A stretch of 64,000 nt of DNA from an uncultured Tropicimonas sp. (GCA_947495685.1 CANLZY010000020.1:1-64000), one strand, 5' to 3'. Positions 38,778 through 48,433 are shown, counted from the first letter of the stretch. Notes: generated by a model not told the origin, from the sequence alone. Numbers and translations: made by a program.

Positions 38778-40703
38778 ATGGAAGGCTTTTTCGACGACGC
38801 CACGATCCTGTTGGGGGCTGCGGTCATCGGCGTTCCGCTGGCCATCCGGCTCGGCCTGGGCTCGGTTCTGGGCTACCTGTTGGCCGGAATTGCCATTGGG
38901 CCACTTCTGGCGTTGATCGGGACCGACGCCGAAACCCTGCGCCACTACTCGGAATTCGGCGTCGTGATGATGCTGTTCCTCATTGGGCTGGAACTTGAAC
39001 CGCGCACCTTGTGGGACATGCGGGACAAGTTGATCGGTATGGGCGGGCTGCAGATCACGGTGACGACCGCCATCATCGCGCTGCTGTCCTACGTCATGGG
39101 CGAGACGGTGAACATGTCCGTGGCGATCGGCCTTATCCTCGCATTGTCCTCCACCGCCATCGTGCTTCAAACCCTGTCGGAAAAGGGGTTGATGAAATCG
39201 TCGGGCGGCAAGGCCACCTTTTCGGTCCTGCTGACCCAGGACATCGCCGTGATCCCGATGCTGGCGTTGTTGCCGCTGCTGGCAATGCCGATGGTTCCGC
39301 AGATCGGCCCCTCCGGTTCGATCATTCGCCCCGGCGTGGTGGACCACGACACGTCGCATGCGGCGGTGTCGCTGATCGACGGGCTGGCCGGCTGGCAGGC
39401 CACGCTGGTGATCCTGATCGTGATCGTCGCGGTGATCCTTGGCGGCATCTATCTGTCGCCGCGCCTGTTCCGACTGGCCCACATGTCCAAGCTGCGCGAA
39501 ATCCACACCGCCGCGGCCTTGCTGACCGTTTTCGGCATCGCCTACCTGATGATGCTAGTCGGCCTGTCGCCGGCACTGGGTGCCTTTCTTGGCGGCGTGG
39601 TGCTGGCCAGTTCGGAGTTCCGCCACGAACTCGAAGCGAACATCGAACCCTTCAAGGGCCTCCTGCTGGGCGTGTTCTTCCTGTCGGTGGGCGCGGCGAT
39701 CGATTTTAACGTGATGCTGGACAACGTCAGCACGGTGATCGGGCTGACCGTGTTGCTGGTGGTCACCAAGGCCGCGGTCCTGTTGGGGCTGGCGAAGCTG
39801 TTCAACCTGAACAAACGCGACAAGTGGTTGTTCACGCTCGGCCTCGCGCAGGCCGGGGAGTTCGGCTTTGTCCTGGTCTCCTTCTCCTTGCAGGAAAACG
39901 TGCTGCCGGAGCGCCTGGCACAAACCCTGCTGCTGGTCATCGCCCTGTCGATGTTGCTCACCCCGCTGCTGTTCATCCTCTATGACGCCATTGCGCACCG
40001 CCAGGGCGAACACCGCGAAGCCACAGACGCTCACCGCAAACACGACGAGATAACCGAACAGGGGTCGATCATCATCGCTGGTATCGGCAGGTTCGGCCAG
40101 GTCGTGAACCGGATGGTCCAGATGGCCGGCGTGAAATGCACCGTTCTTGACCACGACCTCGCCGCGATCGAGTTGATGCGCAACTTCGGCTTCAAGGCCT
40201 TCTACGGCGATCCGACGCGACCTGTCTTGCTGTATGCAGCCGGGTTGAAAGAGGCGCGCGTGCTTGTGGCCGCCCTGGATGACAAGCACGCCACCACACG
40301 GCTGGTCCGATACGCCCGCTCCCAACGCCCCGACCTGCACATCGTTGCCCGCGCCCACGACCGGGTCCACGTGTACGAATTGTATCAGGCCGGGGCCGAC
40401 GACATTGTGCGCGAGATGTTCGACAGTTCCCTCCGGGCCGCAAGATATGTCCTTGAAAACATGGATTTCTCGGAATTCGAGGCGAACGAGATGGAACGCG
40501 CCTTCTTCAAGCACGACCGCATGACGTTGCGCGAACTTGCGCCCCTCTGGGATCCGAACCGATCGCTTTCAAACAACCCCGCCTACCTGGCGCGGGCGCG
40601 CGAGCTCAACAAGGTTCTCGAGACGGCCCTGGTGACGGCGCTCGAAGTCCAGGAACTTGAGCAACGGGACGAAAAGGCCCCGTCCCCCCCAACCGTCGAC
40701 TGA
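38778..40703 (+). CDS. CPA2-family monovalent cation:proton antiporter (KefB/KefC type)
   Basis: The 641-residue protein has a membrane domain of about 12 helices (residues 5-400) with CPA2 features (GYLLAGIAIGP, MMLFLIGLELEP, ALSSTAIVLQ, SPALGAFLGGVVLASSEFRHE). A cytosolic RCK/TrkA-N domain follows, beginning IIIAGIGRFGQVVNRM, with the NAD-binding glycine motif and the second acidic strand (CTVLDHD). A C-terminal extension of about 80 residues completes it. Kef-type proteins export K+ in exchange for H+ under electrophile control by glutathione; the ligand here is not evident. AAGGAA lies upstream of the ATG. Confidence 0.9.
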   Translation: MEGFFDDATILLGAAVIGVPLAIRLGLGSVLGYLLAGIAIGPLLALIGTDAETLRHYSEFGVVMMLFLIGLELEPRTLWDMRDKLIGMGGLQITVTTAIIALLSYVMGETVNMSVAIGLILALSSTAIVLQTLSEKGLMKSSGGKATFSVLLTQDIAVIPMLALLPLLAMPMVPQIGPSGSIIRPGVVDHDTSHAAVSLIDGLAGWQATLVILIVIVAVILGGIYLSPRLFRLAHMSKLREIHTAAALLTVFGIAYLMMLVGLSPALGAFLGGVVLASSEFRHELEANIEPFKGLLLGVFFLSVGAAIDFNVMLDNVSTVIGLTVLLVVTKAAVLLGLAKLFNLNKRDKWLFTLGLAQAGEFGFVLVSFSLQENVLPERLAQTLLLVIALSMLLTPLLFILYDAIAHRQGEHREATDAHRKHDEITEQGSIIIAGIGRFGQVVNRMVQMAGVKCTVLDHDLAAIELMRNFGFKAFYGDPTRPVLLYAAGLKEARVLVAALDDKHATTRLVRYARSQRPDLHIVARAHDRVHVYELYQAGADDIVREMFDSSLRAARYVLENMDFSEFEANEMERAFFKHDRMTLRELAPLWDPNRSLSNNPAYLARARELNKVLETALVTALEVQELEQRDEKAPSPPTVD

Positions 40704-40754
40704 CGCGCCGGCAGACTCTCCGTTTGTCTGCGTATGACGCCCCTGCCGGGAGAG

Positions 40755-40797
40755 CGCGGGCCTAGGGCCCGCGTGATGGGGGCAAACTGCCCCCTTT
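40755..40797. terminator. Tandem hairpins between convergent antiporter and cobT genes
   Basis: Two adjacent perfect stem-loops lie in the 110-bp convergent gap. The first is CGCGGGCC-TAG-GGCCCGCG (40755-40773). The second is GGGGGCA-AAC-TGCCCCC (40778-40794), followed by TTT. The second resembles a rho-independent terminator for the antiporter gene; together they may serve both strands, though the T tract is short. Confidence 0.65.
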
Positions 40798-40813
40798 CGC
40801 CTTGAGGCCAAAA

Positions 40814-41845
40814 TCAGGCGTCGCTGTCCGAAACACCCGCTTCCGCGAAGGTCGCCATGCCGGAGTGACAAGCAACGGCCCCCTTCAGCACACCGATCGC
40901 CAAGGCGGCACCCGATCCTTCGCCCAGACGCAACCCCAGCGACAACAGCGGAGCCTTGCCGATCTTCTCCAGCATCATCGAGTGTGCACCCTCGGCAGAC
41001 ACATGCCCCGCAACAGCGTGATCCAGCGCCCCCTCGGCCACAGACGCAAGCACCGCTGCCGCCGACGTGCAGATGAAACCGTCGATGATGACCGGCACCC
41101 GGTGGTGCCGCGCCGCCAGCATCGCCCCGGCCATCGCAGCGATCTCGCGCCCGCCAAGCCGCCGCAACACTTCGAGCGGATCGTCCAGTGCCCCGGCGTG
41201 ACAGGCCAGACCGGCATCGACAGCCGCTCGCTTGCGGGCCAGACCCTCGTCATCGACGCCACTGCCACGCCCGACCCAGGTCTCGGCCCCGCCACCATAG
41301 AGCGCGGCTGCGATGGCCGCCGCTGACGTGGTGTTGCCAATTCCCATCTCTCCGGTCACCAGAACGCCGGCCTTCGGGTTCACGGCGTTCCAACCGGCGG
41401 ACATCGCGGCCACAAGGTCGGCCTCGCTCATCGCGGCTGTCTGGGTGAAATCCTCTGTCGGCCGGTCGAGTTCCAGTTCGACCACATCCATCGTGGCGCC
41501 AAACGCGTTGGCCAGCTGATTGATCGCGGCCCCGCCAGCGCGGAAGTTCGCCACCATCTGCACCGTGACCTCGATCGGAAACGCCGACACGCCCTGCGCG
41601 GCCACGCCGTGGTTGCCGGCAAAGATCACGACCTGTGGCGTATCCAGCACCGGGCGCGCTTCGCCCCGCCAGCTGGCGTACCAAACGGCCAGATCCTCCA
41701 GTTGCCCAAGCGCCGCCGGCGGCTTGGTCAACATCGCGTTACGTTCGGTCGCGCCGGCCAGTGCCGCAGAATCAGCTACTGGCGCGTTGGCAATCGCAGC
41801 ACGGATGCCATCGAGATCGGAGAAAGGTGCAGGTGTCGTCATCAT
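40814..41845 (-). CDS. cobT: Nicotinate-nucleotide--dimethylbenzimidazole phosphoribosyltransferase
   Basis: The 343-residue enzyme makes alpha-ribazole phosphate for the lower ligand of cobalamin. Motifs include [44 protein letters not shown], and the catalytic glutamate (about residue 309) in [12 protein letters not shown]. The translation opens with two successive ATG codons (41845 and 41842); AGAGG upstream is slightly better placed for the second. It is divergent from cobS across 72 bp, so the two steps of nucleotide-loop assembly are probably regulated together. Confidence 0.95.
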   Translation of the reverse strand: MMTTPAPFSDLDGIRAAIANAPVADSAALAGATERNAMLTKPPAALGQLEDLAVWYASWRGEARPVLDTPQVVIFAGNHGVAAQGVSAFPIEVTVQMVANFRAGGAAINQLANAFGATMDVVELELDRPTEDFTQTAAMSEADLVAAMSAGWNAVNPKAGVLVTGEMGIGNTTSAAAIAAALYGGGAETWVGRGSGVDDEGLARKRAAVDAGLACHAGALDDPLEVLRRLGGREIAAMAGAMLAARHHRVPVIIDGFICTSAAAVLASVAEGALDHAVAGHVSAEGAHSMMLEKIGKAPLLSLGLRLGEGSGAALAIGVLKGAVACHSGMATFAEAGVSDSDA

Positions 41846-41917
41846 TCGCCTCTGACTTGTTTCCGGCCTTCTGCGCTCTTATGCCTGCAAGGACAAGAGC
41901 ACCGCAGGACGCACCCC

Positions 41918-42679
41918 ATGGCCACGGACCGACCCTACCCGACCCCGCGTGACATCGCGCTGGCGACCGCCCTTCTCACCCGATTGCCGGTTCCGGTTGA
42001 TCCCGAATTTGCCCAGTCACGCGGTGCGCGCGCCGCCTGGGCCTACCCGCTTGCCGGGGCTGTCCTGGCGTTGATCGCCGGCGCTGTCGGGTGGATAGCG
42101 CTTGCCGTCGGCCTGCCTGCAAGCGTTGCCGTTGGCCTGGCCTTGGCCGTGCAGATCATTTTCAGCGGCGCCATGCACGAGGACGGTCTGGCCGATTCGG
42201 CGGATGGGCTTTGGGGTGGCTGGGAAAAGCAACGGCGGCTCGAGATCATGAAGGACAGCCGAATTGGCACCTACGGCGTGGTCGCGTTGGTTCTGTCGGT
42301 CGGCTTGCGCTGGAGCGCATTGACCGATCTGGCGTTGAGTCTGTTGCCCGCCATGGTCAGCGCTGCCCTGCTCAGTCGCGGCGCCATGCTGGCGCTCATG
42401 GCTGCGTTGCCAAATTCCCGAGACAATGGCCTGTCACGCTCCATCGGGCGTCCCACCCCGGGCATGGCGACGTTCGGCGTGGCCGTCGCCCTTGCGGCGT
42501 CGGTGATTGCCATTGGGCCGTATGCTCTGATGATGGCCGCAGTCGTCGTCATTGTCGGGTTCGGCTGTGCCGGCATCGCCAGGGCAAAGATTGGCGGTCA
42601 AACCGGAGACATCCTTGGTGCAACGCAACAGGTCACGGAAATCGCCGCTCTTGCGACGGCCTGTGCACTTCTCGGCTGA
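41918..42679 (+). CDS. cobS: Adenosylcobinamide-GDP ribazoletransferase (cobalamin synthase)
   Basis: The 253-residue integral membrane protein joins adenosylcobinamide-GDP to alpha-ribazole. It has the family signatures HEDGLADSADGLWGG and IMKDSRIGTYG on the cytoplasmic side, several membrane segments (IAGAVGWIALAVGLPASVAV; ASVIAIGPYALMMAAVVVIV), and the C-terminal KIGGQTGDILGATQQ. Its partner CobT is encoded divergently. Confidence 0.94.
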   Translation: MATDRPYPTPRDIALATALLTRLPVPVDPEFAQSRGARAAWAYPLAGAVLALIAGAVGWIALAVGLPASVAVGLALAVQIIFSGAMHEDGLADSADGLWGGWEKQRRLEIMKDSRIGTYGVVALVLSVGLRWSALTDLALSLLPAMVSAALLSRGAMLALMAALPNSRDNGLSRSIGRPTPGMATFGVAVALAASVIAIGPYALMMAAVVVIVGFGCAGIARAKIGGQTGDILGATQQVTEIAALATACALLG

Positions 42680-42815
42680 CTCGACCCTTGGCAAGCGTTG
42701 CGGAAGGTACCCCAAACGTCGATTGGCGGGCCCGCCGCTACGTCCGCCACTCAAGCGCAGGACAAACCTCCCTCAGGAAACGTTTCATCCTGCCAGGGAT
42801 GGGGCCCAAGACAAG

Positions 42816-42844
42816 AAAAGGGCCGCAGGAAGTGCTGCGGCCCT
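42816..42844 (-). terminator. Terminator of carD
   Basis: On the minus strand a 10-bp stem (AGGGCCGCAG pairing with CTGCGGCCCT, 6-nt loop) lies 23 bp after the carD stop. It is followed by TTTTCTTGTCT. This is a good rho-independent terminator. cobS ends on the opposite side and could use it less efficiently. Confidence 0.82.
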
Positions 42845-42866
42845 CCAAAGCTTGGGATCTGCCAGA

Positions 42867-43382
42867 TCAGGCGGCGGCGGCGCGGCTGATCAGAACGTCG
42901 CCAACCTGCTTCTGGGCATCGCTTTCGCCCAGACCGGATACGGCTGCAACCTCACGGGTCAGACGCTCCAGGGCCGCTTCGTAGAGCTGACGCTCCGAGT
43001 AGCTTTGCTCGCGCTGGTCGTCGGTGCGATGCAGGTCGCGCACCACCTCGGCAATGGCGATCAGGTCACCGGAGTTGATCTTCTGTTCGTATTCCTGCGC
43101 CCGGCGCGACCACATGGCCCGCTTGACCTTGGCTTTGCCTTTCAGCGTGAACATCGCCTTGGAGACAATATCGGGCGAGGACAGGCCACGCATCCCGACA
43201 GCCGTCGCCTTGTGCGTGGGCACTCGCAGGGTCATCTTGTCCTTTTCAAAGGAGATCACGAAAAGCTCGAGCGACAGCCCGGCAATTTCCTGCTCCTCGA
43301 TCGAGATGATCCTGCCAACGCCATGCGCGGGATACACAACGAAGTCGTTCGGCCGAAAATCAGGTTTCTTGGTCTTGGTCAT
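42867..43382 (-). CDS. carD: CarD-family transcriptional regulator
   Basis: The 171-residue protein has the N-terminal Tudor-like RNA-polymerase-interacting domain (FVVYPAHGVGRIISIEEQEI, then ELFVISFEKDKMTLRVPTHK) and a basic helical C-terminal domain (AMWSRRAQEYEQKINSGDL). CarD stabilises open promoter complexes, notably at rRNA and other house-keeping promoters in bacteria with this protein. It has its own terminator. A 20-bp perfect inverted repeat lies 46 bp upstream of the start. Confidence 0.94.
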   Translation of the reverse strand: MTKTKKPDFRPNDFVVYPAHGVGRIISIEEQEIAGLSLELFVISFEKDKMTLRVPTHKATAVGMRGLSSPDIVSKAMFTLKGKAKVKRAMWSRRAQEYEQKINSGDLIAIAEVVRDLHRTDDQREQSYSERQLYEAALERLTREVAAVSGLGESDAQKQVGDVLISRAAAA

Positions 43383-43427
43383 ATCATCCCCTTCAAACCG
43401 GCATCTTCCAGAGCAGAAAAAGCCACG

Positions 43428-43449
43428 ACCGGGAAAAGGTTTTCCCGGT
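43428..43449. promoter_or_regulatory. Perfect 22-bp inverted repeat upstream of carD
   Basis: ACCGGGAAAA and TTTTCCCGGT flank a GG centre, giving ten perfect base pairs. It sits 46 bp upstream of the carD ATG and 225 bp downstream of the ferredoxin gene. The arms are too close for a normal hairpin loop and there is no following T run, so a dimeric-repressor operator is more likely than a terminator. Confidence 0.45.
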
Positions 43450-43673
43450 GAGGCTTTGGTTCAGGGCTCGCGGATATCACCACACTGGCAAGCAGCCCCC
43501 AGCTGGTGGATGTCAGTAATCTGCATTCATGTTCGACCCATATAGCAAATTTTTGGGCGTTTTCAAAGTGCCGCGATGCAGAAACACCAAATGCCCCCGA
43601 TTATTCAGGGAAATCGGGGGATTCCAGCGGCCTTTGCCGAATGGCGTTCAGGGCCACACGGGGCGAATCGTCG

Positions 43674-44009
43674 TCAGCCGCCCTCGCCCGGAGCTTCGGA
43701 GAACTGGTCCATCTTGCCAGGTTTACCGTCCATATCCTCGGCCGTCGGCAACGGATCCTTCTTGGTCACGATCACCGGCCACAACTCGGAATACTTGCGG
43801 TTGAACTCCACCCACTTCTCCATGTCCGGCTCAGTGTCCGGACGAATGGCATCCGCCGGGCATTCGGGCTCACAGACGCCGCAATCGATGCATTCGTCAG
43901 GATGGATCACCAGGAAGTTTTCTCCCTCGTAGAAACAATCCACGGGGCAGACCTCGACGCAATCTGTGTATTTGCAGGCGATGCAGTTTTCCGTGACGAC
44001 GTATGTCAT
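43674..44009 (-). CDS. fdxA: Seven-iron ferredoxin
   Basis: The 111-residue protein has the FdxA-type cluster pattern: [16 protein letters not shown] (the first cluster with the modified spacing of 3Fe-4S plus 4Fe-4S ferredoxins) and [14 protein letters not shown] for the second. The C-terminal tail of about 50 residues ([20 protein letters not shown]) is the usual FdxA extension. GGAGA precedes the ATG at 44009; an ATG 18 codons upstream is less likely. It lies downstream of the S4-domain gene and may share a transcript. The electron partner is unknown. Confidence 0.93.
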   Translation of the reverse strand: MTYVVTENCIACKYTDCVEVCPVDCFYEGENFLVIHPDECIDCGVCEPECPADAIRPDTEPDMEKWVEFNRKYSELWPVIVTKKDPLPTAEDMDGKPGKMDQFSEAPGEGG

Positions 44010-44055
44010 GGCGGTCTCCGAATTGGTTTCTGCTGACGTATCCGAGCCCCGCGCG

Positions 44056-44430
44056 CTAATCAAGCAGGTCGGACCGGGAATTGATGAGTCTGCGGCGTTG
44101 TTTTTTGGTCGGCCGTGGACCGCCGCGCTCCAGCGGCGGTGTTGCGGCCTTGTTTTCCGGCGGCGTCAGGTCTTCGTACAAGGCCTGCGCCTCGGGCGCG
44201 GGGCCTCGCCGCACGCCCAAGGCGACGATCCGGATGACCCGGATGACATCACCGGTCGGAAACGTCAGGACATCACCGGGCGACACGTTGCGGGCAGGTT
44301 TCGCAACCTTGACCGAGTTCACCCTGATCTTGCCTGCAGATACCTGACGGGCGGCCAAGCTGCGGGTCTTGAAGAACCGCGCATGCCAAAGCCACTTGTC
44401 GAGCCGCAAGCTTTCGGTGGGGGCGTTCAT
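44056..44430 (-). CDS. S4-domain RNA-binding protein (Hsp15-like)
   Basis: The 124-residue basic protein carries an S4 RNA-binding motif at residues 8-60 ([20 protein letters not shown], then [19 protein letters not shown]) and a basic C-terminal tail. The architecture matches Hsp15/YrfH-like proteins, which rescue 50S subunits carrying nascent chains in E. coli; the role in alphaproteobacteria is less defined. It starts 16 bp after the SUV3-like helicase gene stop, so the two are probably co-transcribed. Confidence 0.88.
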   Translation of the reverse strand: MNAPTESLRLDKWLWHARFFKTRSLAARQVSAGKIRVNSVKVAKPARNVSPGDVLTFPTGDVIRVIRIVALGVRRGPAPEAQALYEDLTPPENKAATPPLERGGPRPTKKQRRRLINSRSDLLD

Positions 44431-44446
44431 GCAGGACGCCCGCCGA

Positions 44447-47400
44447 TCACTTTTTCCCCGTCAGCCCCATGAGCGCAGCGGCGAATGGGTTGTCCGGGTC
44501 GATAGGCTTGTCCTTTTTCGGGGGACGGGCCTCGAACTTGCGGGTACCGTCCTGCGACTTGCCGCCACCATGCGGCTTGCCACCGGACTTGCCTTTGCCA
44601 CCGTCGTTCCGGGGTGGCCGCTTGCCACTCTTGCCACGCGGCTTGCCGCCCTGACGTTCCTCGCGGTTTCCGTCTGCACGGCCTTCACGGTCCCCACCGT
44701 GACGCGAGGCGTCCTGGTCCCGACGCGGACGCCCACCACCTTGACGGCGCGGTGCCCAGGTAAAGGTGTAGAACAGCTCCGTCTCCGGTTCGGGAACCGG
44801 CTCAACCGTCGCCTCGGACTCTGCGTCATCGGTTGCAACTGCAGTGTCATCCGGCGTTTCTCCTTCCGGCACGTTTTCGGCAGCCACCTCGGCCTCCGGA
44901 GCCTTTCGATCTGGCTCGACGCCGTCGGTCGACGCGTCGGCAGCCACCGTATCGACAGCGATGTCCGATGCCTCCGACTCCGGCGCAGCGGCCTCCTCGG
45001 CAACGGGCTCCGCCGCCGCGTCCTGGGTCACGGCGTTCTCGTCTACGGCCTCAACCGCCGGAGCCAGGTCTGCCACAGGCTGTGGCTGTGGCACCTTTAC
45101 CTTGACCCTCTCGCCCTTGTCAGCGCGGTAGCCAAGGCCCTGCATCAGGTCGGCAAATTGCTCCAATGTCATCCCGGTGATCGACAACATGTCGGCCTTG
45201 GCCTCGAACCCGCCGCGGCTGTCTTCGGCGCGCAACTGGTCGGCCAGGCGTTCCAGCATGTCGATGCGAATGGCGCGCTGACCGGCGATCCGGTAGCCCG
45301 ACATGGAGGCATGCTCGACCGGCGTCCCCGCCGGGACGGGAACCGTGACCAGACCGGGCGGCGGCGCCTCCGGGAAATGGTCGACATCGTTCCACAGCGA
45401 CCAAAGCACCAGTCGAAGTCGCGTCGGCGCCGGCTTCAGCAGAAGCGGCAGGAACACGGTGAACTGACCGAACCGCACGCCATGCTTGCGCAGCATTCCG
45501 CGGGCATCCTGGTCGAGCGCCTTCACATCCGCCGCAACGCCATCGCGGGGCAGGATTCCGAAAGCTTCGATCAACTGAAACGCGAAACCACGCGCCATAC
45601 CAGACAGCGTCTCGTCGCGGCTCAGAGCGTGAAGGGGCTCAAAATGGGTCGCAACCTTGCGGTCGATGAAGTGTTGCAGCCGGCGCGTGACCTTTTCGCC
45701 CACGTCCGTCCCCGCGTCTTCCTCGACGAAGGCCTGAACAGACGGCTTGAGAGCGTCGCCGCCCTTGACCAGCTTGCCCACCGCATGTTCGCCCCACATC
45801 AGGCCGCCCTGCTCGGTGAAGTCTATCTCGGTATCCGGCGCGTTATAGAACCTGTCCGCCCGAAGGTGGAACTCCGGTCTGAGCGCGGTCATCGCTGCCT
45901 GACGCAACATCTTTGCCTCTTCAGGCGTCGCGCTCTTGTCCTGCGAAAACCGGAAGCCCTCGAGCCGGCCTACGAATTGCTCCGCAACCGTCACTTCGCC
46001 CTTGTCGTTCACCTCGGCCACAAGGCCCTCCTTCTGCTTCAACCGGCGCAGCAACACGGATGTGCGCCGGTCAACAAATCTTTGCGTCAATGCCCCGTGC
46101 AGGGCATCCGACAGGCGGTCTTCTACAGCGCGTGTTTCCGCTCGCCAATGACTTTCGTCATTCACCCACCCGGAACGCTGTGCAACATAGGTCCATGTGC
46201 GGATATACGCCAATCGTTTGGACAATGTGTCGATATCGCCGTTATTTCGGTCGATCCGCTTGACCTGACGCGCCATCCAGTCGTCCGGAATTCGCCCCGA
46301 TTCCTGCAGGAACCCAAAAATCCGCTCTAGCATCGCTGAATGTTCGGCGTGGGATATGCCACGAAAGTCGGGGATTCGGCAGACATCCCACAACAACCGA
46401 ACATCTTGAGGTCGGCCAACTCGGTTGGTGACCTCTGTCATACCAGCCAGCGACTTGAGCGCCATCAGGTCGTCGGATTCACGGCTGCGGGTCAGCATCT
46501 CGTCCTGGGTGCGGATTTCGAGCGAATCGATCAGTCGCTTGACCGACCCGAACTCCAGGTCGGAATTGCGCCACTGCAACTTGCGAACTGGCGGAAACTG
46601 ATGATTGGAGATTGCCGCGACGACCTCGTCGTCCAGCGGCGGAGCTTCTCCGGTCACACCAAAGCTGCCGTGGGTCTTGTACCGCCCTGCCCGGCCAGCG
46701 ATCTGCGCCAGCTCGCTGGGAGAAAGATAGCGCATCCGGCGCCCGTCAAACTTGGACAGGCCCGCCAACGCCACATGTGTGATGTCGAGGTTGAGCCCCA
46801 TGCCGATGGCATCTGTGGCCACCAGGTAATCGACCTCGCCGTTCTGATAGAGGTCGACCTGCGCGTTGCGGGTACGCGGGCTGAGCGCCCCCATGACCAC
46901 GGCGCAACCGCCCTTCTGGCGGCGGATCAACTCGGCGATGGCATAGACGTTTTCGACCGAGAACCCGACGATGGCGGAGCGCGGCGGCATGCGGCTGATC
47001 TTTTTCGACCCGGCATAGGTCAATTCCGAAAACCGCTCGCGCCGCAGGAATTGTGCCTTGGGCACCATTTCCGCGATGGCGCTGCGCATCGTGTCCGCGC
47101 CCAGGAACATGGTTTCGTGCAGGCCGCGGGCGTGTAGCAGCCGATCGGTAAAGACATGGCCGCGATCCGGGTCCGCGCAAAGCTGGATTTCGTCGACCGC
47201 AAGGAAATCCGCGCCGATATCGGTCGGCATCGATTCGACCGTGCAGACCCAGTACTGCGCCCGGGCAGGCACGATCCGTTCCTCGCCGGTCATCAGCGCA
47301 ACCACCGAGGGCCCGCGCAGACCGACGATGCGGTCATAGACCTCACGTGCCAAAAGGCGCAGCGGCAGGCCGATCACACCGGTGCGATGCGCCAGCATCC

Positions 47401-47473
47401 GTTCGATTGCATAATGCGTTTTGCCGGTGTTCGTAGGACCCAGCACCGCGGTCACGGTGGCTTCTCGCAACAT
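44447..47473 (-). CDS. SUV3-like DEIQ-box RNA helicase with long disordered tail
   Basis: This 1008-residue superfamily 2 helicase resembles mitochondrial SUV3. It has Walker A GPTNTGKTHYAIERM near residue 12, a DEIQ Walker B (LAVDEIQLC), the C-terminal helicase core (DYLVATDAIGMGLNLDI) and the arginine-finger motif AQIAGRAGRY. A SUV3-type C-terminal region follows. Roughly the last 190 residues are low complexity: an acidic Ala/Glu/Pro stretch, then an Arg/Gly/Lys-rich segment (PRGKSGKRPPRNDGGKGK) that probably binds RNA. Mitochondrial SUV3 works with the degradosome; the bacterial homologue presumably acts in RNA turnover, but the partner is unknown. It is encoded upstream of the S4 and ferredoxin genes. 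Confidence 0.87.
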   Translation of the reverse strand: MLREATVTAVLGPTNTGKTHYAIERMLAHRTGVIGLPLRLLAREVYDRIVGLRGPSVVALMTGEERIVPARAQYWVCTVESMPTDIGADFLAVDEIQLCADPDRGHVFTDRLLHARGLHETMFLGADTMRSAIAEMVPKAQFLRRERFSELTYAGSKKISRMPPRSAIVGFSVENVYAIAELIRRQKGGCAVVMGALSPRTRNAQVDLYQNGEVDYLVATDAIGMGLNLDITHVALAGLSKFDGRRMRYLSPSELAQIAGRAGRYKTHGSFGVTGEAPPLDDEVVAAISNHQFPPVRKLQWRNSDLEFGSVKRLIDSLEIRTQDEMLTRSRESDDLMALKSLAGMTEVTNRVGRPQDVRLLWDVCRIPDFRGISHAEHSAMLERIFGFLQESGRIPDDWMARQVKRIDRNNGDIDTLSKRLAYIRTWTYVAQRSGWVNDESHWRAETRAVEDRLSDALHGALTQRFVDRRTSVLLRRLKQKEGLVAEVNDKGEVTVAEQFVGRLEGFRFSQDKSATPEEAKMLRQAAMTALRPEFHLRADRFYNAPDTEIDFTEQGGLMWGEHAVGKLVKGGDALKPSVQAFVEEDAGTDVGEKVTRRLQHFIDRKVATHFEPLHALSRDETLSGMARGFAFQLIEAFGILPRDGVAADVKALDQDARGMLRKHGVRFGQFTVFLPLLLKPAPTRLRLVLWSLWNDVDHFPEAPPPGLVTVPVPAGTPVEHASMSGYRIAGQRAIRIDMLERLADQLRAEDSRGGFEAKADMLSITGMTLEQFADLMQGLGYRADKGERVKVKVPQPQPVADLAPAVEAVDENAVTQDAAAEPVAEEAAAPESEASDIAVDTVAADASTDGVEPDRKAPEAEVAAENVPEGETPDDTAVATDDAESEATVEPVPEPETELFYTFTWAPRRQGGGRPRRDQDASRHGGDREGRADGNREERQGGKPRGKSGKRPPRNDGGKGKSGGKPHGGGKSQDGTRKFEARPPKKDKPIDPDNPFAAALMGLTGKK

Positions 47474-47503
47474 GTCAGGTCCCTTGCGTGGCGGGGCGAA
47501 CCG

Positions 47504-48073
47504 CTACAGTCGCTCGCCCTCGACCGTTCTTTCCAAGCGTTCGATCGCTTCTTTTACGATTGGCCTGTGGGGATGTATAGCCTCCACGGCGCGATAGACC
47601 TCAAGCGCCTCGGACTCGTAGGAAAGCTCTTCGAAGATCACGGCAAGCCCCGTCATCGCGCCGAAGTGATCCGGGTTCAGTGCAAGTGTGCGCTGGATAT
47701 CGGCCACGGACAGCCCGTATTCGCCGGTATGAAAAAACGCCGTGGCGCGGGCGTTCCAACCCTCGGCAAAGTCGGGCGCATGGTCCGTCAGGGCGTTGAA
47801 ATGTTCTATGGCGACCTCGGTCTCGCCTGCTTCCAGCGCGCTCTGCCCGCGCCGAAGCAAAAGGTCCATGGCAGGAGAACCTGACTTGGACCATTCGTGA
47901 AGGATGCTATCCTCGATCTGTTGCCAGCCGGATTGATCGGGTCTGGCAAGTTCCGCCAGCAGACGATCCACTTCGTCAACGTCCACCGTCTGGGCCGACG
48001 CCGCCCCGACAAGCATCATCGCGGCAAGAAATGCCGTAACGAACCGGTTGAGAGAGTTTGCATTCACACCCAT
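47504..48073 (-). CDS. Periplasmic tetratricopeptide-repeat protein
   Basis: The 189-residue protein has a signal peptide (FVTAFLAAMMLVGAASAQT) followed by three or four TPR units at residues 65-180 (LLLRRGQSALEAGETEVAIE, EGWNARATAFFHTGEYGLSV, ALEVYRAVEAIHP). It probably scaffolds a periplasmic complex; partner unknown. It lies 30 bp upstream of the helicase gene on the same strand and is divergent from the SCP2-like gene. Confidence 0.82.
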   Translation of the reverse strand: MGVNANSLNRFVTAFLAAMMLVGAASAQTVDVDEVDRLLAELARPDQSGWQQIEDSILHEWSKSGSPAMDLLLRRGQSALEAGETEVAIEHFNALTDHAPDFAEGWNARATAFFHTGEYGLSVADIQRTLALNPDHFGAMTGLAVIFEELSYESEALEVYRAVEAIHPHRPIVKEAIERLERTVEGERL

Positions 48074-48145
48074 AACGTCGCTGAGTTTAGCGCAGTCGCG
48101 GAAAAAGCCAATGACCCCGCGATCACAACCACTGGAGGATAACGC

Positions 48146-48433
48146 GTGAGTGATCTGATCGAAAAGGCCGTTGCGGCCCTGAGCGACCGCATGGATGGCG
48201 GATTTGACGGCTCTGCCAAGTTTGTCATTTCGGGCGAGGGTGCCATCATGATCGACGGTGCCGGTGTTCGCGCCGGCGACGACGATGCCGATGTGACCCT
48301 TACGGCAGACGCCGATGTGTTTCAGTCGATTCTCGACGGCGAGACCAACCCGACGGCTGCCTTCATGACGGGAAAGCTGGCTGTCGACGGTGACATGGGC
48401 ATGGCGATGCAGCTCGGCTCCGTGCTGTCCTGA
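48146..48433 (+). CDS. SCP2 sterol-binding-domain protein
   Basis: The 95-residue protein is a minimal SCP2 fold (SAKFVISGEGAIMIDGAGVR, then VTLTADADVFQSILDGETNP, then AAFMTGKLAVDGDMGMAMQL). Such proteins bind lipids or acyl-CoA in a hydrophobic tunnel. Translation starts at GTG 48146 with GGAGGA about 8 bases upstream. The lysophospholipase-like gene follows 11 bp later, so a lipid-related pair is likely. Confidence 0.88.
   Translation: MSDLIEKAVAALSDRMDGGFDGSAKFVISGEGAIMIDGAGVRAGDDDADVTLTADADVFQSILDGETNPTAAFMTGKLAVDGDMGMAMQLGSVLS

Noticed and set aside
41846-41917. Cobalamin riboswitch between cobT and cobS
   Set aside because: The 72-bp gap is far too short for the aptamer and has no B12-box sequence.
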